From the NCBI GenBank assembly GCA_003987775.1, contig RXJD01000061.1:45553-109552 (forward strand): a stretch of 64,000 bases of DNA, written 5' to 3'. Origin of the DNA: Mycobacterium sp. GTDB lineage: Bacteria > Actinomycetota > Actinomycetes > Mycobacteriales > Mycobacteriaceae. How positions within the stretch are numbered: the first letter of the stretch is position 1; each line of letters opens with the position of its first letter. Below, one piece after another: positions 1 to 9,621 of this stretch. Below the pieces are notes generated by a model, which saw only the letters and a list, made by a program, of their open reading frames with translations, searched no databases and was not told the DNA's origin. Made by a program: the position numbers and the translations under genes.

Positions 1-1
1 G

Positions 2-1669
2 AGCCTCGACGCCAATCTGCTGGCCTACTCCGTCGACGTCAAGGGCGACGAGCGATACACACTGCGATTCAAGGATTTACGCACCGGCGAGCGTTATCCC
101 GACGAGATCAAAGATATCGGCGCCGGCGCCACCTGGGCGGCCGATAACCGCACCGTCTACTACAGCACCGTCGACGAGGCGTGGCGTCCCGATACGGTGT
201 GGCGCTACCGGCTGGGTTCCGGCGGGTCGCCGGAGCGGGTGTATCACGAACCCGACGAACGGTTCTGGCTCGGCGTGGGCCGCACCCGCAGCAACGCCTA
301 CATCCTGATTGCGGCCGGATCGTCGGTGACCTCGGAGGTGCGCTACGCCGACGCCGCCGACTCCGAGGCCGAGTTCACCGTCGTGCTGCCGCGCCGCGAG
401 GGTGTCGAGTACTCGGTGGAGCATGCCACGGTGGGTGGGCAGGAGCGGTTCCTCATCCTGCACAACGACGGCGCGGTCAACTTCACCCTGGTGGAGGCGC
501 CGGTCGAGGACCCTGCGCGGCAACGCACGCTGATCGAGCATCGCGACGACGTTCGCCTCGACGGCGTGGACGCCTTCGCCGATCACCTCGTGGTCAGTTA
601 TCGGCGGGCGGCGCTCCCGCGAATTCAACTGTGGCCGTTCGGTTCTGATGGTGGCTACGGTGAGCCGCAGGAGATCGCCTTCGACTCCGAACTGATGTCG
701 GCCGGTTTGGGCGCCAACCCCAACTGGCGCTCGCCGAAGCTGCGGGTGGGTGCCGGATCGTTCGTCACGCCGGTGCGGATCTACGACCTCGACCTGGCCA
801 CCGGCGAACGCACCCTGCTCAAGGAGCAGCCGGTGCTGGGCGACTACCGGCGTGAGGACTACGTGGAGCGGCGCGACTGGGCGCAGACCGCCGACGGCAC
901 CCGGGTGCCGATCTCGATCGTCTATCGGGCCGGCACCGAATTCCCCGCTCCAGCATTGGTTTACGGTTACGGCGCCTACGAGATCTGCGAAGATCCGCGG
1001 TTCTCCATCGCGCGGCTGTCGTTGCTGGACCGCGGCATGGTGTTCGTGATCGCCCATGTCCGCGGCGGCGGGGAGATGGGCCGGTTGTGGTACGAGCACG
1101 GCAAGCTGCTGCAGAAGAAGAACACTTTCACCGACTTCATCGCGGTCGCACAGCATCTCGTCGACACCGGTCTGACCAGCCCGCAGCAACTGGTGGCGCT
1201 GGGGGGCAGCGCCGGCGGCCTGCTGATGGGTGCGGTGGCCAACATGGCGCCGGACCTCTTCGCCGGAATCCTGGCGCAGGTGCCGTTCGTCGACCCGTTG
1301 ACCACGATCCTGGATCCGTCGCTGCCGCTGACCGTCACCGAATGGGATGAATGGGGAAACCCGTTGGCCGACAGCGACGTCTACGCATATATGAAGTCCT
1401 ATTCGCCGTACGAGAACGTCGAGGCAAAGAAGTATCCGGCGATCCTGGCGATGACGTCGCTGAACGACACGAGGGTCTACTACGTCGAACCCGCCAAGTG
1501 GGTGGCCGCGTTACGGCACGCCAACACCGACGGAAGCCCGGTACTGTTGAAGACCCAGATGAATGCCGGCCACGGGGGAATCAGCGGCCGCTACGAACGC
1601 TGGAAGGAAACCGCGTTCCAGTACTCGTGGTTGCTGGCGACCGCCCAGGGCAACCAGGTGGCGGGTTAG
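2..1669 (+). CDS. ptrB: Oligopeptidase B (prolyl oligopeptidase family), 5' end outside window
   Basis: Cytosolic serine peptidase (S9A, protease II type) that cuts short peptides after basic residues. The reading frame is open from the first bases of the window, so the N-terminus is missing. The first ~240 codons have beta-propeller character; the alpha/beta-hydrolase domain follows with the nucleophile elbow GGSAGG, an Asp in the SLNDTRV segment and the catalytic His in NAGHGGISG near the C-terminus, so the triad is intact. In M. tuberculosis this gene is split (Rv0781/Rv0782, from memory); here the visible part is one frame. The stop overlaps the stop of the convergent MFS gene by 4 bp. 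Confidence 0.93.
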   Translation, partial: SLDANLLAYSVDVKGDERYTLRFKDLRTGERYPDEIKDIGAGATWAADNRTVYYSTVDEAWRPDTVWRYRLGSGGSPERVYHEPDERFWLGVGRTRSNAYILIAAGSSVTSEVRYADAADSEAEFTVVLPRREGVEYSVEHATVGGQERFLILHNDGAVNFTLVEAPVEDPARQRTLIEHRDDVRLDGVDAFADHLVVSYRRAALPRIQLWPFGSDGGYGEPQEIAFDSELMSAGLGANPNWRSPKLRVGAGSFVTPVRIYDLDLATGERTLLKEQPVLGDYRREDYVERRDWAQTADGTRVPISIVYRAGTEFPAPALVYGYGAYEICEDPRFSIARLSLLDRGMVFVIAHVRGGGEMGRLWYEHGKLLQKKNTFTDFIAVAQHLVDTGLTSPQQLVALGGSAGGLLMGAVANMAPDLFAGILAQVPFVDPLTTILDPSLPLTVTEWDEWGNPLADSDVYAYMKSYSPYENVEAKKYPAILAMTSLNDTRVYYVEPAKWVAALRHANTDGSPVLLKTQMNAGHGGISGRYERWKETAFQYSWLLATAQGNQVAG

Positions 1670-3264
1670 GCGGCGGGTTTGCGGGGCAGGAATGACGCCG
1701 GGACCAGCGTGCTCGCGACCAGCGCTACCGCGATGACCAACACCACGGTGTAGGCGTGCGACAGGTCATGCAGCAGGCTGGCGGTGTAGTCGGGTCCCAG
1801 GGTCTGCGGCGGTATCGCAGACGGATCCAGCGGCACCCCGTGCCGCGCGGCTTCCTGCTGGCGGCGGGCGAGTTCGTTTGCCGCGGAGATGTTCTCGCTG
1901 CGATTGAACTGACTGGTCAGCACCATCGACATCAGCGCGGTGCCGATCGACCCGCCCACCTGGAAGTTGACGCTGATCAGCGTCGAACCGCGGGCGATGT
2001 CATGGGGACTCAGCGACTGCACCGACGCCCCGGACAGCGGCATCATGGTGCAGCCCATGCCCATACCGAGGATGCCCAGCCCGATCAGCAGCACCGGTGA
2101 GAAGGCGGCCTGGCGGGCGACGCCGAAGGTGAAGATCGCCAGGCCCACCGTGATCAGCGAGATGCCGAATAACACCGATTTACCCGGGCCTTTGCGGTCC
2201 ATGAAGACTCCGGCCCATGGCATGGTCAGCATGGCGCCGAGCCCCTGGGGAATCAGATGCAACCCGGATTGCATCGGAGTCTGCCGCAGCACCTGCTGGA
2301 GGTAGCTCGGCAGCAGCAGCAGGGAACCGAAAAAGGCGATCGAGAAGATGAACGCCGTGATGTTGGCGTGGGTGACCACCGGGATGCGGAACAATCGCAG
2401 GTCGATCAGCGGGTGATCCGCCCGCAGCCAGGCATGCAGCACGAATGCGACGATCAGCGCCAGGCCGATGACCGCCGGTATCAGCACGTGGCGATCGGCG
2501 AGCGTGCCGCGCCCGGGGATGGAGGACACCCCGAACAGGAAAGTGGCCAGCCCGGGGGACAGCAGCAGCACGCCGACCGCGTCGAACGTCTCCGAGGGCG
2601 CCGGTTCATCCCGCGGGAACACGAATTTGGCGAGGATGAACGCGCACAGCCCGATCGGCAGGTTGATCAAGAAGATCCAGGGCCAACTGAACGCGTTGAT
2701 TAGCCAGCCGCCCACGATCGGGCCGCCGATCGGCCCGAGCAGCATCGGGATGCCCAGGACCGACATCAGGCGGCCCAGGCGCTTCGGGCCGGCGACCCGG
2801 GTCAGGATGGTGAACCCCAGCGGCATCAGCATGCCGCCACACATGCCCTGCACGGCCCGAAAGACGTTCAGCAGCAGGATGCTCGGCGCGATCGCGCACA
2901 GCAGCGAGCCGGCCATGAACGCCACCACCGACCCCATCCACAGTCGTTTGGTGCCGAAGCGGTCGGCCGCCCAACCGGCCAGCGGGATCACCGTGGCCAG
3001 CGCGAGCGTGTACCCGGTCATGGTCCAGCCGACGACGGACTGCGTCGATTCGAACTGGACGATGAAGGTGCGCTGCGCGACGCTGACGACTGTGGTGTCC
3101 ACCGACAACATCACCGAAGCCAGGATGCAGACCCCGGCGACCCTCAGCGTCGCGGCATCGAGCTTGTCGGGGAAGTCGTGCGGCGCCGACTTTCCCGTGG
3201 GGGTGGCGGGCAGCGCGGCGTCGGCCGGTGCGGAGGGCGCCTTATCCATGGCGTTGCTGAGCAT
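1666..3264 (-). CDS. emrB: MFS drug:H+ antiporter of the DHA2 (EmrB/QacA) family
   Basis: A 532-residue integral membrane protein with the roughly 14 hydrophobic segments of the DHA2 branch. The loop motif GWAADRFGTKRLWMG is the MFS motif A, and motif C appears as a glycine/proline-rich stretch (GIPMLLGPIGGPIVGG). Expected role is proton-driven export of lipophilic drugs or lipids; the substrate cannot be read from sequence. It matches the Rv0783c position next to ptrB. The ATG at 3264 was used; a second in-frame ATG at 3249 is possible, and neither has a clear ribosome binding site. The last codons overlap the convergent peptidase gene. Confidence 0.9.
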   Translation of the reverse strand: MLSNAMDKAPSAPADAALPATPTGKSAPHDFPDKLDAATLRVAGVCILASVMLSVDTTVVSVAQRTFIVQFESTQSVVGWTMTGYTLALATVIPLAGWAADRFGTKRLWMGSVVAFMAGSLLCAIAPSILLLNVFRAVQGMCGGMLMPLGFTILTRVAGPKRLGRLMSVLGIPMLLGPIGGPIVGGWLINAFSWPWIFLINLPIGLCAFILAKFVFPRDEPAPSETFDAVGVLLLSPGLATFLFGVSSIPGRGTLADRHVLIPAVIGLALIVAFVLHAWLRADHPLIDLRLFRIPVVTHANITAFIFSIAFFGSLLLLPSYLQQVLRQTPMQSGLHLIPQGLGAMLTMPWAGVFMDRKGPGKSVLFGISLITVGLAIFTFGVARQAAFSPVLLIGLGILGMGMGCTMMPLSGASVQSLSPHDIARGSTLISVNFQVGGSIGTALMSMVLTSQFNRSENISAANELARRQQEAARHGVPLDPSAIPPQTLGPDYTASLLHDLSHAYTVVLVIAVALVASTLVPASFLPRKPAA

Positions 3265-3389
3265 ATCTAACCGATTGTGACCAATGCCTCACGGGGACGC
3301 CCGTCCGACCTGATCACACGGCCGGATATACGTCTGCCGTCCGTGTGTCCTTCACCGCCTCGACACCTGCGGTCGGCAAACTGACAAGC

Positions 3390-4094
3390 GTGACTGGAAA
3401 ACTGATCGTCTCCGTTTCTGGGATCGGCGAGCAAACGCTGGCTGACGTGGCCGACTTCTGCGCGCAGATGGATGCCCGTTCGATCCCGGTGTCGCTGCTC
3501 GCAGCCCCGCGCCTGGGCAATGACTATCGACTCGACCGCGACCCGCGCACCGTGGACTGGCTGAGCGAGCGGCGCGCCCGCGGCGACGCCCTGGTGCTGC
3601 ACGGCTACAACGAAGCCGCCACCAAGAAGCGTCGTGGGGAATTCGCGACGCTGCACGCGCACGAGGCCAACCTGCGCATCAAGGCCGCCGACCGGGTGCT
3701 GGAACATCTCGGGCTGCGCACCCGGCTGTTCGCCGCACCGGGCTGGCTCGTCTCCCCGGGCGTGGTGAAGGCACTGCCGAACAACGGTTTTCGGCTGCTC
3801 GCGGACGCCTACGGCATGACCGACCTGGTCCGCAAGGAAACCGTGCGGGCCCGCGTACTCGGCATCGGCGAAGGGTATCTGGCCGAGCCCTGGTGGTGCC
3901 GGATGGTGGTGTTGTCCGCCGACCGGATCGCGCGGCGCGGCGGCGTGGTCCGCATCGCCGTCGCCGCCCGGCACCTGCGCAAGCCCGGCCCGCGGCAGGC
4001 CATGCTGGATGCCGTCGACCTGGCCCTGCTGCAGGAATGCACGCCGACCGTGTACAGCTGGCAATCCGGCAAAGCGGTGCTCGACGCCGCTTAA
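3390..4094 (+). CDS. DUF2334 / polysaccharide-deacetylase-like protein
   Basis: A protein of about 234 residues resembling the DUF2334 branch of NodB-like carbohydrate deacetylases. Visible family signs are the VSVSGIG first strand, LVLHGYNEA with a His typical of the metal site, and FAAPGWLVSPGVVKAL. Substrate unknown. It occupies the Rv0784 position between the exporter and the FAD dehydrogenase. I chose GTG 3390 because homologous sequence begins at TGKLIVSV; an upstream GTG at 3345 would add 15 residues. No convincing Shine-Dalgarno precedes either. Function is family-level only. Confidence 0.72.
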   Translation: MTGKLIVSVSGIGEQTLADVADFCAQMDARSIPVSLLAAPRLGNDYRLDRDPRTVDWLSERRARGDALVLHGYNEAATKKRRGEFATLHAHEANLRIKAADRVLEHLGLRTRLFAAPGWLVSPGVVKALPNNGFRLLADAYGMTDLVRKETVRARVLGIGEGYLAEPWWCRMVVLSADRIARRGGVVRIAVAARHLRKPGPRQAMLDAVDLALLQECTPTVYSWQSGKAVLDAA

Positions 4095-4139
4095 CGCTCG
4101 ACCGATGCCCATCGGTGGCGGGCATTACCCTGTTTCGAC

Positions 4140-5813
4140 ATGAGCGACGCGGATTCGGCTTCCGACGACTTCACAGCTGACGCGATCATCGTCGGGGCCG
4201 GGCTGGCCGGGCTGGTGGCGGCCTGTGAGCTGGTGGACCGGGGCTTGCGCGTGCTCATCCTCGACCAGGAGAACAGCGCGAACGTCGGCGGTCAGGCCTA
4301 CTGGTCCTTCGGCGGCCTGTTCTTCGTCAACAGCCCCGAGCAGCGCCGGCTCGGAATCCGCGACAGTCACGAACTTGCCCTGCAGGATTGGCTGGGAACC
4401 GCGGCCTTCGACCGTCCCGAGGACTACTGGCCCGAGCAGTGGGCGCACGCCTACGTCGATTTTGCGGCGGGGGAGAAGCGCAGTTGGCTGCGGGCGCGCG
4501 GGCTCAAAATCTTCCCGCTGGTCGGATGGGCCGAGCGTGGCGGTTACGACGCGCAGGGGCACGGCAATTCGGTGCCGCGTTTCCACATCACCTGGGGAAC
4601 CGGGCCCGCGTTGGTGCAGATCTTCGCGCGGCAGCTGCGTGACCGGCCGAACGTGCGGTTCGTGCACCGCCACCAGGTCGACCGGCTGATCGTGGAGGGC
4701 GATGCGGTGACCGGGGTGCGGGGCACCGTCCTGGAACCCTCGGATGAGCCGCGGGGCATGCCTTCTTCGCGGAAAGCGTTGGGCAAGTTCGAATTTCGCG
4801 CCTCGGCGGTAGTGGTGACGAGCGGCGGCATCGGTGGTAACCACGACCTGGTGCGCAAGAACTGGCCGCGCCGGATGGGCCGCGCCCCCAAGCAGTTGCT
4901 CAGCGGTGTACCGGCACACGTCGACGGCAGGATGATCGGTATCGCCCAGAAGGCCGGAGCGCGGGTGATCAACCCCGACCGGATGTGGCACTACACCGAA
5001 GGCATCACCAATTACGACCCGATCTGGCCGCAGCACGGAATCCGGATCATCCCCGGCCCCTCGTCGCTGTGGCTGGATGGCGCGGGAAACCGGTTGCCGG
5101 TGCCCTTGTTTCCCGGTTTCGACACCTTGGGCACGTTGGAGTACATCGCGGCCAGCGGCTATGACTACACCTGGTTTGTGTTGAACGCCAGGATCATTGA
5201 GAAGGAGTTCGCCCTGTCCGGTCAGGAGCAGAATCCGGACCTGACGGGGCAGAGCTTGCGCCGGCTGGTGCGCGCCCGGACCCGGTCGGGTCCACCGGGT
5301 CCGGTGCAGGCGTTCATCGACCGCGGCGCGGACTTCGTCACCGCCGAGACGTTGCCGGAACTGGTGGAGGCGATGAACGGGCTGCCCGACGTGGAGCCCT
5401 TGGACTACGAAACCGTGGAGGCCGCGGTCACCTCGCGCGACCGTGAGGTGGCCAACAAGTTCACCAAGGACGGTCAGATCACCGCAATCCGGGCCGCCCG
5501 CGGCTACCTCGGCGACCGGCTGGGCCGAGTGGTGGCGCCGCACCGGCTCGTTGATCCGAAGGCCGGACCGCTGATTGCCGTCAAGCTGCACATTCTGACT
5601 CGAAAGACGTTGGGCGGCATCGAAACCGACCTGGATTCGCGGGTGCTGAAGTCCGACGGCACCCCGATCACCGGGTTGTACGCCGCGGGTGAGGCCGCTG
5701 GTTTCGGTGGCGGCGGGGTGCATGGCTACCGGGCGCTGGAGGGAACTTTTCTGGGCGGCTGCATCTTCTCCGGGCGCGCGGCCGGCCGTGGTGTCGCCGA
5801 CGACATCACCTGA
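4140..5813 (+). CDS. FAD-binding dehydrogenase (KstD / fumarate reductase flavoprotein-like)
   Basis: A 557-residue flavoprotein, Rv0785 homologue. The N-terminus carries the dinucleotide motif IIVGAGLAGLVAAC followed by an acidic strand end (LILDQE), and the C-terminus carries the second FAD contact GLYAAGEAAGFGGGGVHG. This arrangement is that of flavocytochrome c/succinate dehydrogenase-type and 3-ketosteroid dehydrogenase-like enzymes, with a capping domain between. Substrate is unknown. It begins 45 bp after the deacetylase-like gene in the same direction, so the two may be cotranscribed. Confidence 0.85.
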   Translation: MSDADSASDDFTADAIIVGAGLAGLVAACELVDRGLRVLILDQENSANVGGQAYWSFGGLFFVNSPEQRRLGIRDSHELALQDWLGTAAFDRPEDYWPEQWAHAYVDFAAGEKRSWLRARGLKIFPLVGWAERGGYDAQGHGNSVPRFHITWGTGPALVQIFARQLRDRPNVRFVHRHQVDRLIVEGDAVTGVRGTVLEPSDEPRGMPSSRKALGKFEFRASAVVVTSGGIGGNHDLVRKNWPRRMGRAPKQLLSGVPAHVDGRMIGIAQKAGARVINPDRMWHYTEGITNYDPIWPQHGIRIIPGPSSLWLDGAGNRLPVPLFPGFDTLGTLEYIAASGYDYTWFVLNARIIEKEFALSGQEQNPDLTGQSLRRLVRARTRSGPPGPVQAFIDRGADFVTAETLPELVEAMNGLPDVEPLDYETVEAAVTSRDREVANKFTKDGQITAIRAARGYLGDRLGRVVAPHRLVDPKAGPLIAVKLHILTRKTLGGIETDLDSRVLKSDGTPITGLYAAGEAAGFGGGGVHGYRALEGTFLGGCIFSGRAAGRGVADDIT

Positions 5814-5824
5814 CGGGCCGTGGC

Positions 5825-5884
5825 GCGAGCAGACGCCAAATCGCACGCTCTGGCACCAAATCGTGCGATTTGGCGTCTGCTCGC
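5825..5884. repeat. Perfect 23-bp inverted repeat (intergenic palindrome)
   Basis: Two exactly complementary 23-nt arms (5825-5847 and 5862-5884) enclose a 14-nt loop. The arms centre on AGACGCCAAATCGCACG. It sits between two convergent genes, so it could act as a bidirectional terminator, but there is no U-tract. The length and perfection of the arms look more like a dispersed palindromic element than an ordinary terminator. Confidence 0.85.
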
Positions 5885-5902
5885 CAGCCGGCACGGCGCG
5901 CG

Positions 5903-6541
5903 CTAGAAGGTGACCGCGCTCTCCTCCGGCAACACCTGGAAATCGGTGGTGGTCATTTCGGTGAGGCGGCCGTAATAGATTCCCCGCGCCTCCGGCGCCA
6001 CCACACCCTGATGGATAGGTACCGCCCGTTGCGGCGCCACGGCCCGCAGATAGTCGACGGCCTCCGAGATCTTCATCCACGGAGCGGCGGCCGGCGTGGC
6101 CAGCACGTCCACCGGCTCCTCGGGAACGAACAACGCGTCACCGGGATGCATCAACCGGGCGCGGTGCTCACCATCGCCCACCAGGAACGAAATGTTCTCG
6201 ATCACAGGGATTTCCGGATGAATGACCGCGTGGCGTCCGCCCACCGCCCGAATGGTGAGCTGCCCGACTTCGAGTTCGTCGCCGACGTGCACCGCTCGGC
6301 AGGGTTCACCGAGTTGCCCGGTGGTCTGCGGGTCGGCATACAGCACCGCCTCCGGGTTTCCCTCGAGCAGCGCGGGTAGCCGCGTCACGTCGATGTGGTC
6401 GGGGTGTTGGTGCGTGATCAGAATTGCCGACAGCCCGGTAATTCCCTCGAAGCCGTGGGCGAAAGTCCCGGGATCGAAAAGGATCCTGGTCTGACCGAAC
6501 TCGGCGAGTAAACAGGAATGTCCGAAATGCGTCAGTTGCAT
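5903..6541 (-). CDS. Metallo-beta-lactamase-fold hydrolase, UlaG-like
   Basis: A 212-residue protein starting MQLTHFGHSCLL, the standard N-terminus of the UlaG/YtnP-like MBL branch. The metal motif HxHxDH is seen as THQHPDHID, followed by a later metal-binding His in GGRHAVIHP and an Asp in MHPGDALF. Likely a cytosolic metal-dependent hydrolase; substrate unknown (Rv0786c homologue). The open frame runs much further upstream, but homology begins at ATG 6541, and the divergent secreted-protein gene starts 18 bp away. Confidence 0.87.
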   Translation of the reverse strand: MQLTHFGHSCLLAEFGQTRILFDPGTFAHGFEGITGLSAILITHQHPDHIDVTRLPALLEGNPEAVLYADPQTTGQLGEPCRAVHVGDELEVGQLTIRAVGGRHAVIHPEIPVIENISFLVGDGEHRARLMHPGDALFVPEEPVDVLATPAAAPWMKISEAVDYLRAVAPQRAVPIHQGVVAPEARGIYYGRLTEMTTTDFQVLPEESAVTF

Positions 6542-6559
6542 GTCTACGATTGTGCCTTG

Positions 6560-7249
6560 ATGCGGGCCGTGCAGCTGAGAGTGTTTCTGGCGACGATGAT
6601 GGTCGCGGGTAGCTTCGCGATCGCGCTCGTCGCCGCAGCTCCCGGGCTGGCCGAACCGGAAACCTGCCCGCCGGTGTGCGATCAGATCCCGGGCGCCGCG
6701 TGGATCGCCCCGCGGTCGATACCCCTGCATTCGGTGTACAACTGGCCGGCGCCGGCGGGCATCAGCACCGCGCTGACGGGCGGCGCAACTCCCCGGTTCA
6801 AGTTCGAGCAGGTGTGCAACACCATGACGTTCCCGCAGGACAGCCGCAACTCGGCGGTGGCGGCACGGGCGTTGGTGGCCCACCCGGACGGGCAGTGGCA
6901 GCTGCAGGCCCAGATCGTGCACTGGCGAGGGGATACCGCCCGCGGCGGCGCACTTGCCGCCTCGGTGTTCGGCACCGCCGTCGCCGCCCTGCGGGGATGC
7001 CAGCTGGGCGCCCCCGCGCAGTCCCCCTCGGTCACCGACGACGAACCGACCCGGATGGCGGCCGTGATCAGCGGCCCGATCGTGGTGCACACCTACCTCG
7101 TCGCGCATGTGGCGAGCAGCACGATCAGCGAACTCACGCTGTGGGCCGCCGCGCCCCCGGAGATTTCGTGGCCGGCGCTCAGCGATACCGACGTCCTGGA
7201 CGCGCTGATCGCCCCACTGTGCGAGGCCTACATAGCCTCGTGCCCTTAG
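6560..7249 (+). CDS. Secreted protein with N-terminal signal peptide, function unknown
   Basis: A 229-residue protein with a Sec-type signal: basic N-terminus, hydrophobic core (VFLATMMVAGSFAIALVAAA) and a small-residue cleavage region near PGLAEPE. The mature part has Cys pairs near both ends (CPPVCDQ; CEAYIASCP) and no catalytic motif I recognise. It occupies the Rv0787 position beside purS-purQ and starts divergently from the MBL-fold gene. ATG 6560 places the start directly before the signal sequence; a longer start at 6518 is less likely. Confidence 0.78.
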   Translation: MRAVQLRVFLATMMVAGSFAIALVAAAPGLAEPETCPPVCDQIPGAAWIAPRSIPLHSVYNWPAPAGISTALTGGATPRFKFEQVCNTMTFPQDSRNSAVAARALVAHPDGQWQLQAQIVHWRGDTARGGALAASVFGTAVAALRGCQLGAPAQSPSVTDDEPTRMAAVISGPIVVHTYLVAHVASSTISELTLWAAAPPEISWPALSDTDVLDALIAPLCEAYIASCP

Positions 7250-7269
7250 TCGAAAAGCACGGGGAGACA

Positions 7270-8019
7270 ATGAGACTCGACGTCCTCTACAGCGCCGCCA
7301 ACCACCCCTGGCCGCAGCTCCGTGACCACGTGTTGCGGGCTGAAGCCGACGGTTTCGGCCGAGCATGGGTTTTCGATCACCTGTCCGGGGCGATGCTATC
7401 CGGTACGCGGATGCTGGAGTGCTTCACGCTGGCCGGCGCGCTGGCCGCCGCCACGTCCACCATCGGCATCGGCACCTTGGTGGTCAACGCGGCCAACCGG
7501 CCGCCCGGGGTGGCGGTCGCGGCGGCCGCGTCGGTGCAGGAGATCAGCGGCGGGCGCTTCGTGTTCGGCCTCGGCGCCGGCGCGGCACCGGGCAGCTCCT
7601 GGTCCCGCGAACACGATCTGCTGAACATCCCGCTTCGTGACTCGCTACGGGAGCGTCATCGGCACCTGATTCACGTTCTGGACCTCTGCGACGCGCAGTG
7701 GGACCCGGAGCGAGCGGACCATTGGGCGGGTTTCCCGCTTCCCTCACCCCGGCCGCCGACACTGCTCGGCGTCAACAGCCTGGGGCTGGCCAGGATCGCC
7801 GGGACGCGCTGCGACGCCATGAACATTGCGCTGAACCACCCCCGGATCAGTGAGTTCGTCGCCGCGGCCCGTGCCGCGCGTGCCGCGTCTGAACTGGCCG
7901 GACGCCCTTTCGAGGTCAACGCGTGGACCGCCCTGAACGACGCCGCCCTGGACCCGGGCGGGGACGCGCAGCGTCGCATCGCCGAGCTGGGCGGCGACGG
8001 ATTGGTTCTGGTCGCCTAG
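7270..8019 (+). CDS. LLM-class flavin-dependent oxidoreductase
   Basis: A 249-residue luciferase-like (bacterial luciferase/F420 reductase fold) protein. It shows the short first strand MRLDVLYSA, the WVFDHLSG segment, and the ISGGRFVFGLGAGA motif typical of LLM enzymes. It is shorter than the usual ~300 residues, so part of the insertion region is reduced. FMN versus F420 and substrate cannot be decided. It begins 20 bp after the secreted-protein stop, with the GGGGAGA ribosome binding site before ATG 7270. Confidence 0.83.
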   Translation: MRLDVLYSAANHPWPQLRDHVLRAEADGFGRAWVFDHLSGAMLSGTRMLECFTLAGALAAATSTIGIGTLVVNAANRPPGVAVAAAASVQEISGGRFVFGLGAGAAPGSSWSREHDLLNIPLRDSLRERHRHLIHVLDLCDAQWDPERADHWAGFPLPSPRPPTLLGVNSLGLARIAGTRCDAMNIALNHPRISEFVAAARAARAASELAGRPFEVNAWTALNDAALDPGGDAQRRIAELGGDGLVLVA

Positions 8020-8074
8020 TCGCTGCCGGGGTCGGTAGAGTTGGCGCGGTCCGTCATAGCTGAGGAGGAACGCA

Positions 8075-8314
8075 GTGGCCCGCGTGGTCGTGCATGTGAT
8101 GCCCAAAGCCGAGATCCTTGACCCGCAGGGCCAGGCGATTGTCGGCGCCCTGGGGCGGCTGGGCCATCCCGGAATCTCAGATGTCCGTCAGGGCAAGAGA
8201 TTTGAGTTGGAGGTCGACGACACGGTTGACGATGCCCAGCTCGCCGAGATCGCGGAATCGTTGCTGGCGAACACCGTGATCGAGGACTGGACCATCAGCC
8301 GGGACCCGCAGTGA
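8075..8314 (+). CDS. purS: Phosphoribosylformylglycinamidine synthase subunit PurS
   Basis: A 79-residue PurS, the small bridging subunit of the three-part FGAM synthase (PurS-PurQ-PurL), step 4 of purine synthesis. Typical features are [17 protein letters not shown] at the N-terminus and [10 protein letters not shown] in the middle. Start is GTG 8075 behind a strong AGGAGG. Its TGA overlaps the GTG of purQ by 4 bp, which implies translational coupling. The synthetase subunit purL lies 14 kb downstream in this window. Confidence 0.95.
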   Translation: MARVVVHVMPKAEILDPQGQAIVGALGRLGHPGISDVRQGKRFELEVDDTVDDAQLAEIAESLLANTVIEDWTISRDPQ

Positions 8315-8985
8315 CAGCACGGATCGGCGTCATCACCTTCCCGGGCACCCTCGACGACGTCGATGCCGCACGCGCGGCACGCATGGTGGGCGCCGAAGCG
8401 GTCAGCCTGTGGCACGCCGACGCCGACCTCAAGGGCGTGGATGCGGTGGTGGTCCCGGGGGGCTTCTCCTACGGTGACTACCTGCGGGCAGGCGCGATCG
8501 CCAGGTTCGCCCCGGTCATGGGTGAAGTGGTTGCGGCGGCCGGCCGGGGCATGCCGGTGCTGGGCATCTGCAACGGCTTTCAGGTGCTCTGCGAGGCCGG
8601 TCTGCTGCCTGGCGCCCTGACCCGCAATATCGGGCTGCATTTCATCTGCCGCGACGTGTGGCTGCGGGTCACCTCGACATCGACGGCCTGGACCTCGCGC
8701 TTCGAGTCCGATGCCGACCTGCTGATCCCGCTGAAGTCGGGCGAAGGCCGCTACGTGGCGCCCAAGGAGGTGCTCGAACAGCTCGAAGGCGAGGGCCGGG
8801 TGGTGTTCCGCTACCGCGACAACATCAACGGCTCACAGCACGACATCGCCGGCGTCAGTTCCGCCAACGGACGCGTTGTGGGCTTGATGCCGCACCCCGA
8901 GCATGCCATCGAGGCATTGACCGGCCCTTCCGACGACGGGCTGGGCCTGTTCTATTCCGCGCTGGACGCGGTCCTGGCGGTCTGA
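8311..8985 (+). CDS. purQ: FGAM synthase glutaminase subunit PurQ
   Basis: Class I glutamine amidotransferase that feeds ammonia to PurL. The 224-residue protein has the [11 protein letters not shown] nucleophile elbow with the catalytic Cys and the C-terminal [10 protein letters not shown] His/Glu pair. GTG start overlaps the purS stop. Length and motifs are complete, so the glutaminase should be functional. Confidence 0.95.
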   Translation: MTARIGVITFPGTLDDVDAARAARMVGAEAVSLWHADADLKGVDAVVVPGGFSYGDYLRAGAIARFAPVMGEVVAAAGRGMPVLGICNGFQVLCEAGLLPGALTRNIGLHFICRDVWLRVTSTSTAWTSRFESDADLLIPLKSGEGRYVAPKEVLEQLEGEGRVVFRYRDNINGSQHDIAGVSSANGRVVGLMPHPEHAIEALTGPSDDGLGLFYSALDAVLAV

Positions 8986-9069
8986 GCCGTAGGGCCGACG
9001 TAAGGCGCTGGCGCACTGCGTAGTTCGCCGAACGTCCGGTCGTCCGTCAGCGCCGGCCCGCCGCCCGGA

Positions 9070-9537
9070 TCAGCTCGCGTCAAGCAGCAACGGTGGCGAC
9101 AGTTCGGCGGCCGGCGTCAGGCGGCTGAACAGGTCGATGGCGGCGGCGGTGGCGCGGTCGGCGAAAGCCGCGAGATCGTCGAAGCGGACCCGGTCGCCGA
9201 TCCAGCGGGACTGCTCGGCCATGACCCCGATGCGTTGCGGGTCGGACGAGCCATGCACGATCGCCGTGACGTCGCGATGCTGCTCGTTCCACGCGGTGGC
9301 CAGCGCCGTCAATCGGGCCTGTTCAGAGGCCGGAAAGAAGCATGCCGGGGTGATGCGGATCGTGAACACGTCGGGGTGCATGGGGGGAATCTCGAGGTGG
9401 ACGTGCAGGCGGTGGGCGGTGTTGAGGACGAAGAAGAACTCGCCGTCGTGCCGGCCGCGAAAGTATCGCCGCGCCCTGGTGCACAGGTAGCGTTCGATCA
9501 GATTTGTGCTCAACGGTTCGCCCACGCGCTCAGACAT
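9070..9537 (-). CDS. YbjN / type III secretion chaperone-like protein (Rv0789c type)
   Basis: A 155-residue soluble protein. The overall pattern (N-terminal helix, FFFVLNTAHRLHVHLEI strand pair, PDVFTIRITP, then a helix) resembles the YbjN / T3SS-chaperone fold often seen in actinobacteria. No catalytic motif is visible and no function is assigned. It lies convergently to purQ with 84 bp between them. Confidence 0.7.
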   Translation of the reverse strand: MSERVGEPLSTNLIERYLCTRARRYFRGRHDGEFFFVLNTAHRLHVHLEIPPMHPDVFTIRITPACFFPASEQARLTALATAWNEQHRDVTAIVHGSSDPQRIGVMAEQSRWIGDRVRFDDLAAFADRATAAAIDLFSRLTPAAELSPPLLLDAS

Positions 9538-9621
9538 AAGGCCATGCTCCGGTACGTGCGTGAGCGGACCCTTGAGCCAGGGCCAGGGATTGCAAAGAAT
9601 CAGTTGAGAATTTGCTGAGCG

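Noticed and set aside
4125-6080. 651-codon open frame on the minus strand opposite the FAD dehydrogenase
   Set aside because: It is antisense to a clear flavoprotein with both FAD motifs; the translation is low-complexity Arg/Gly/His/Pro and matches no family. High GC keeps such frames open.
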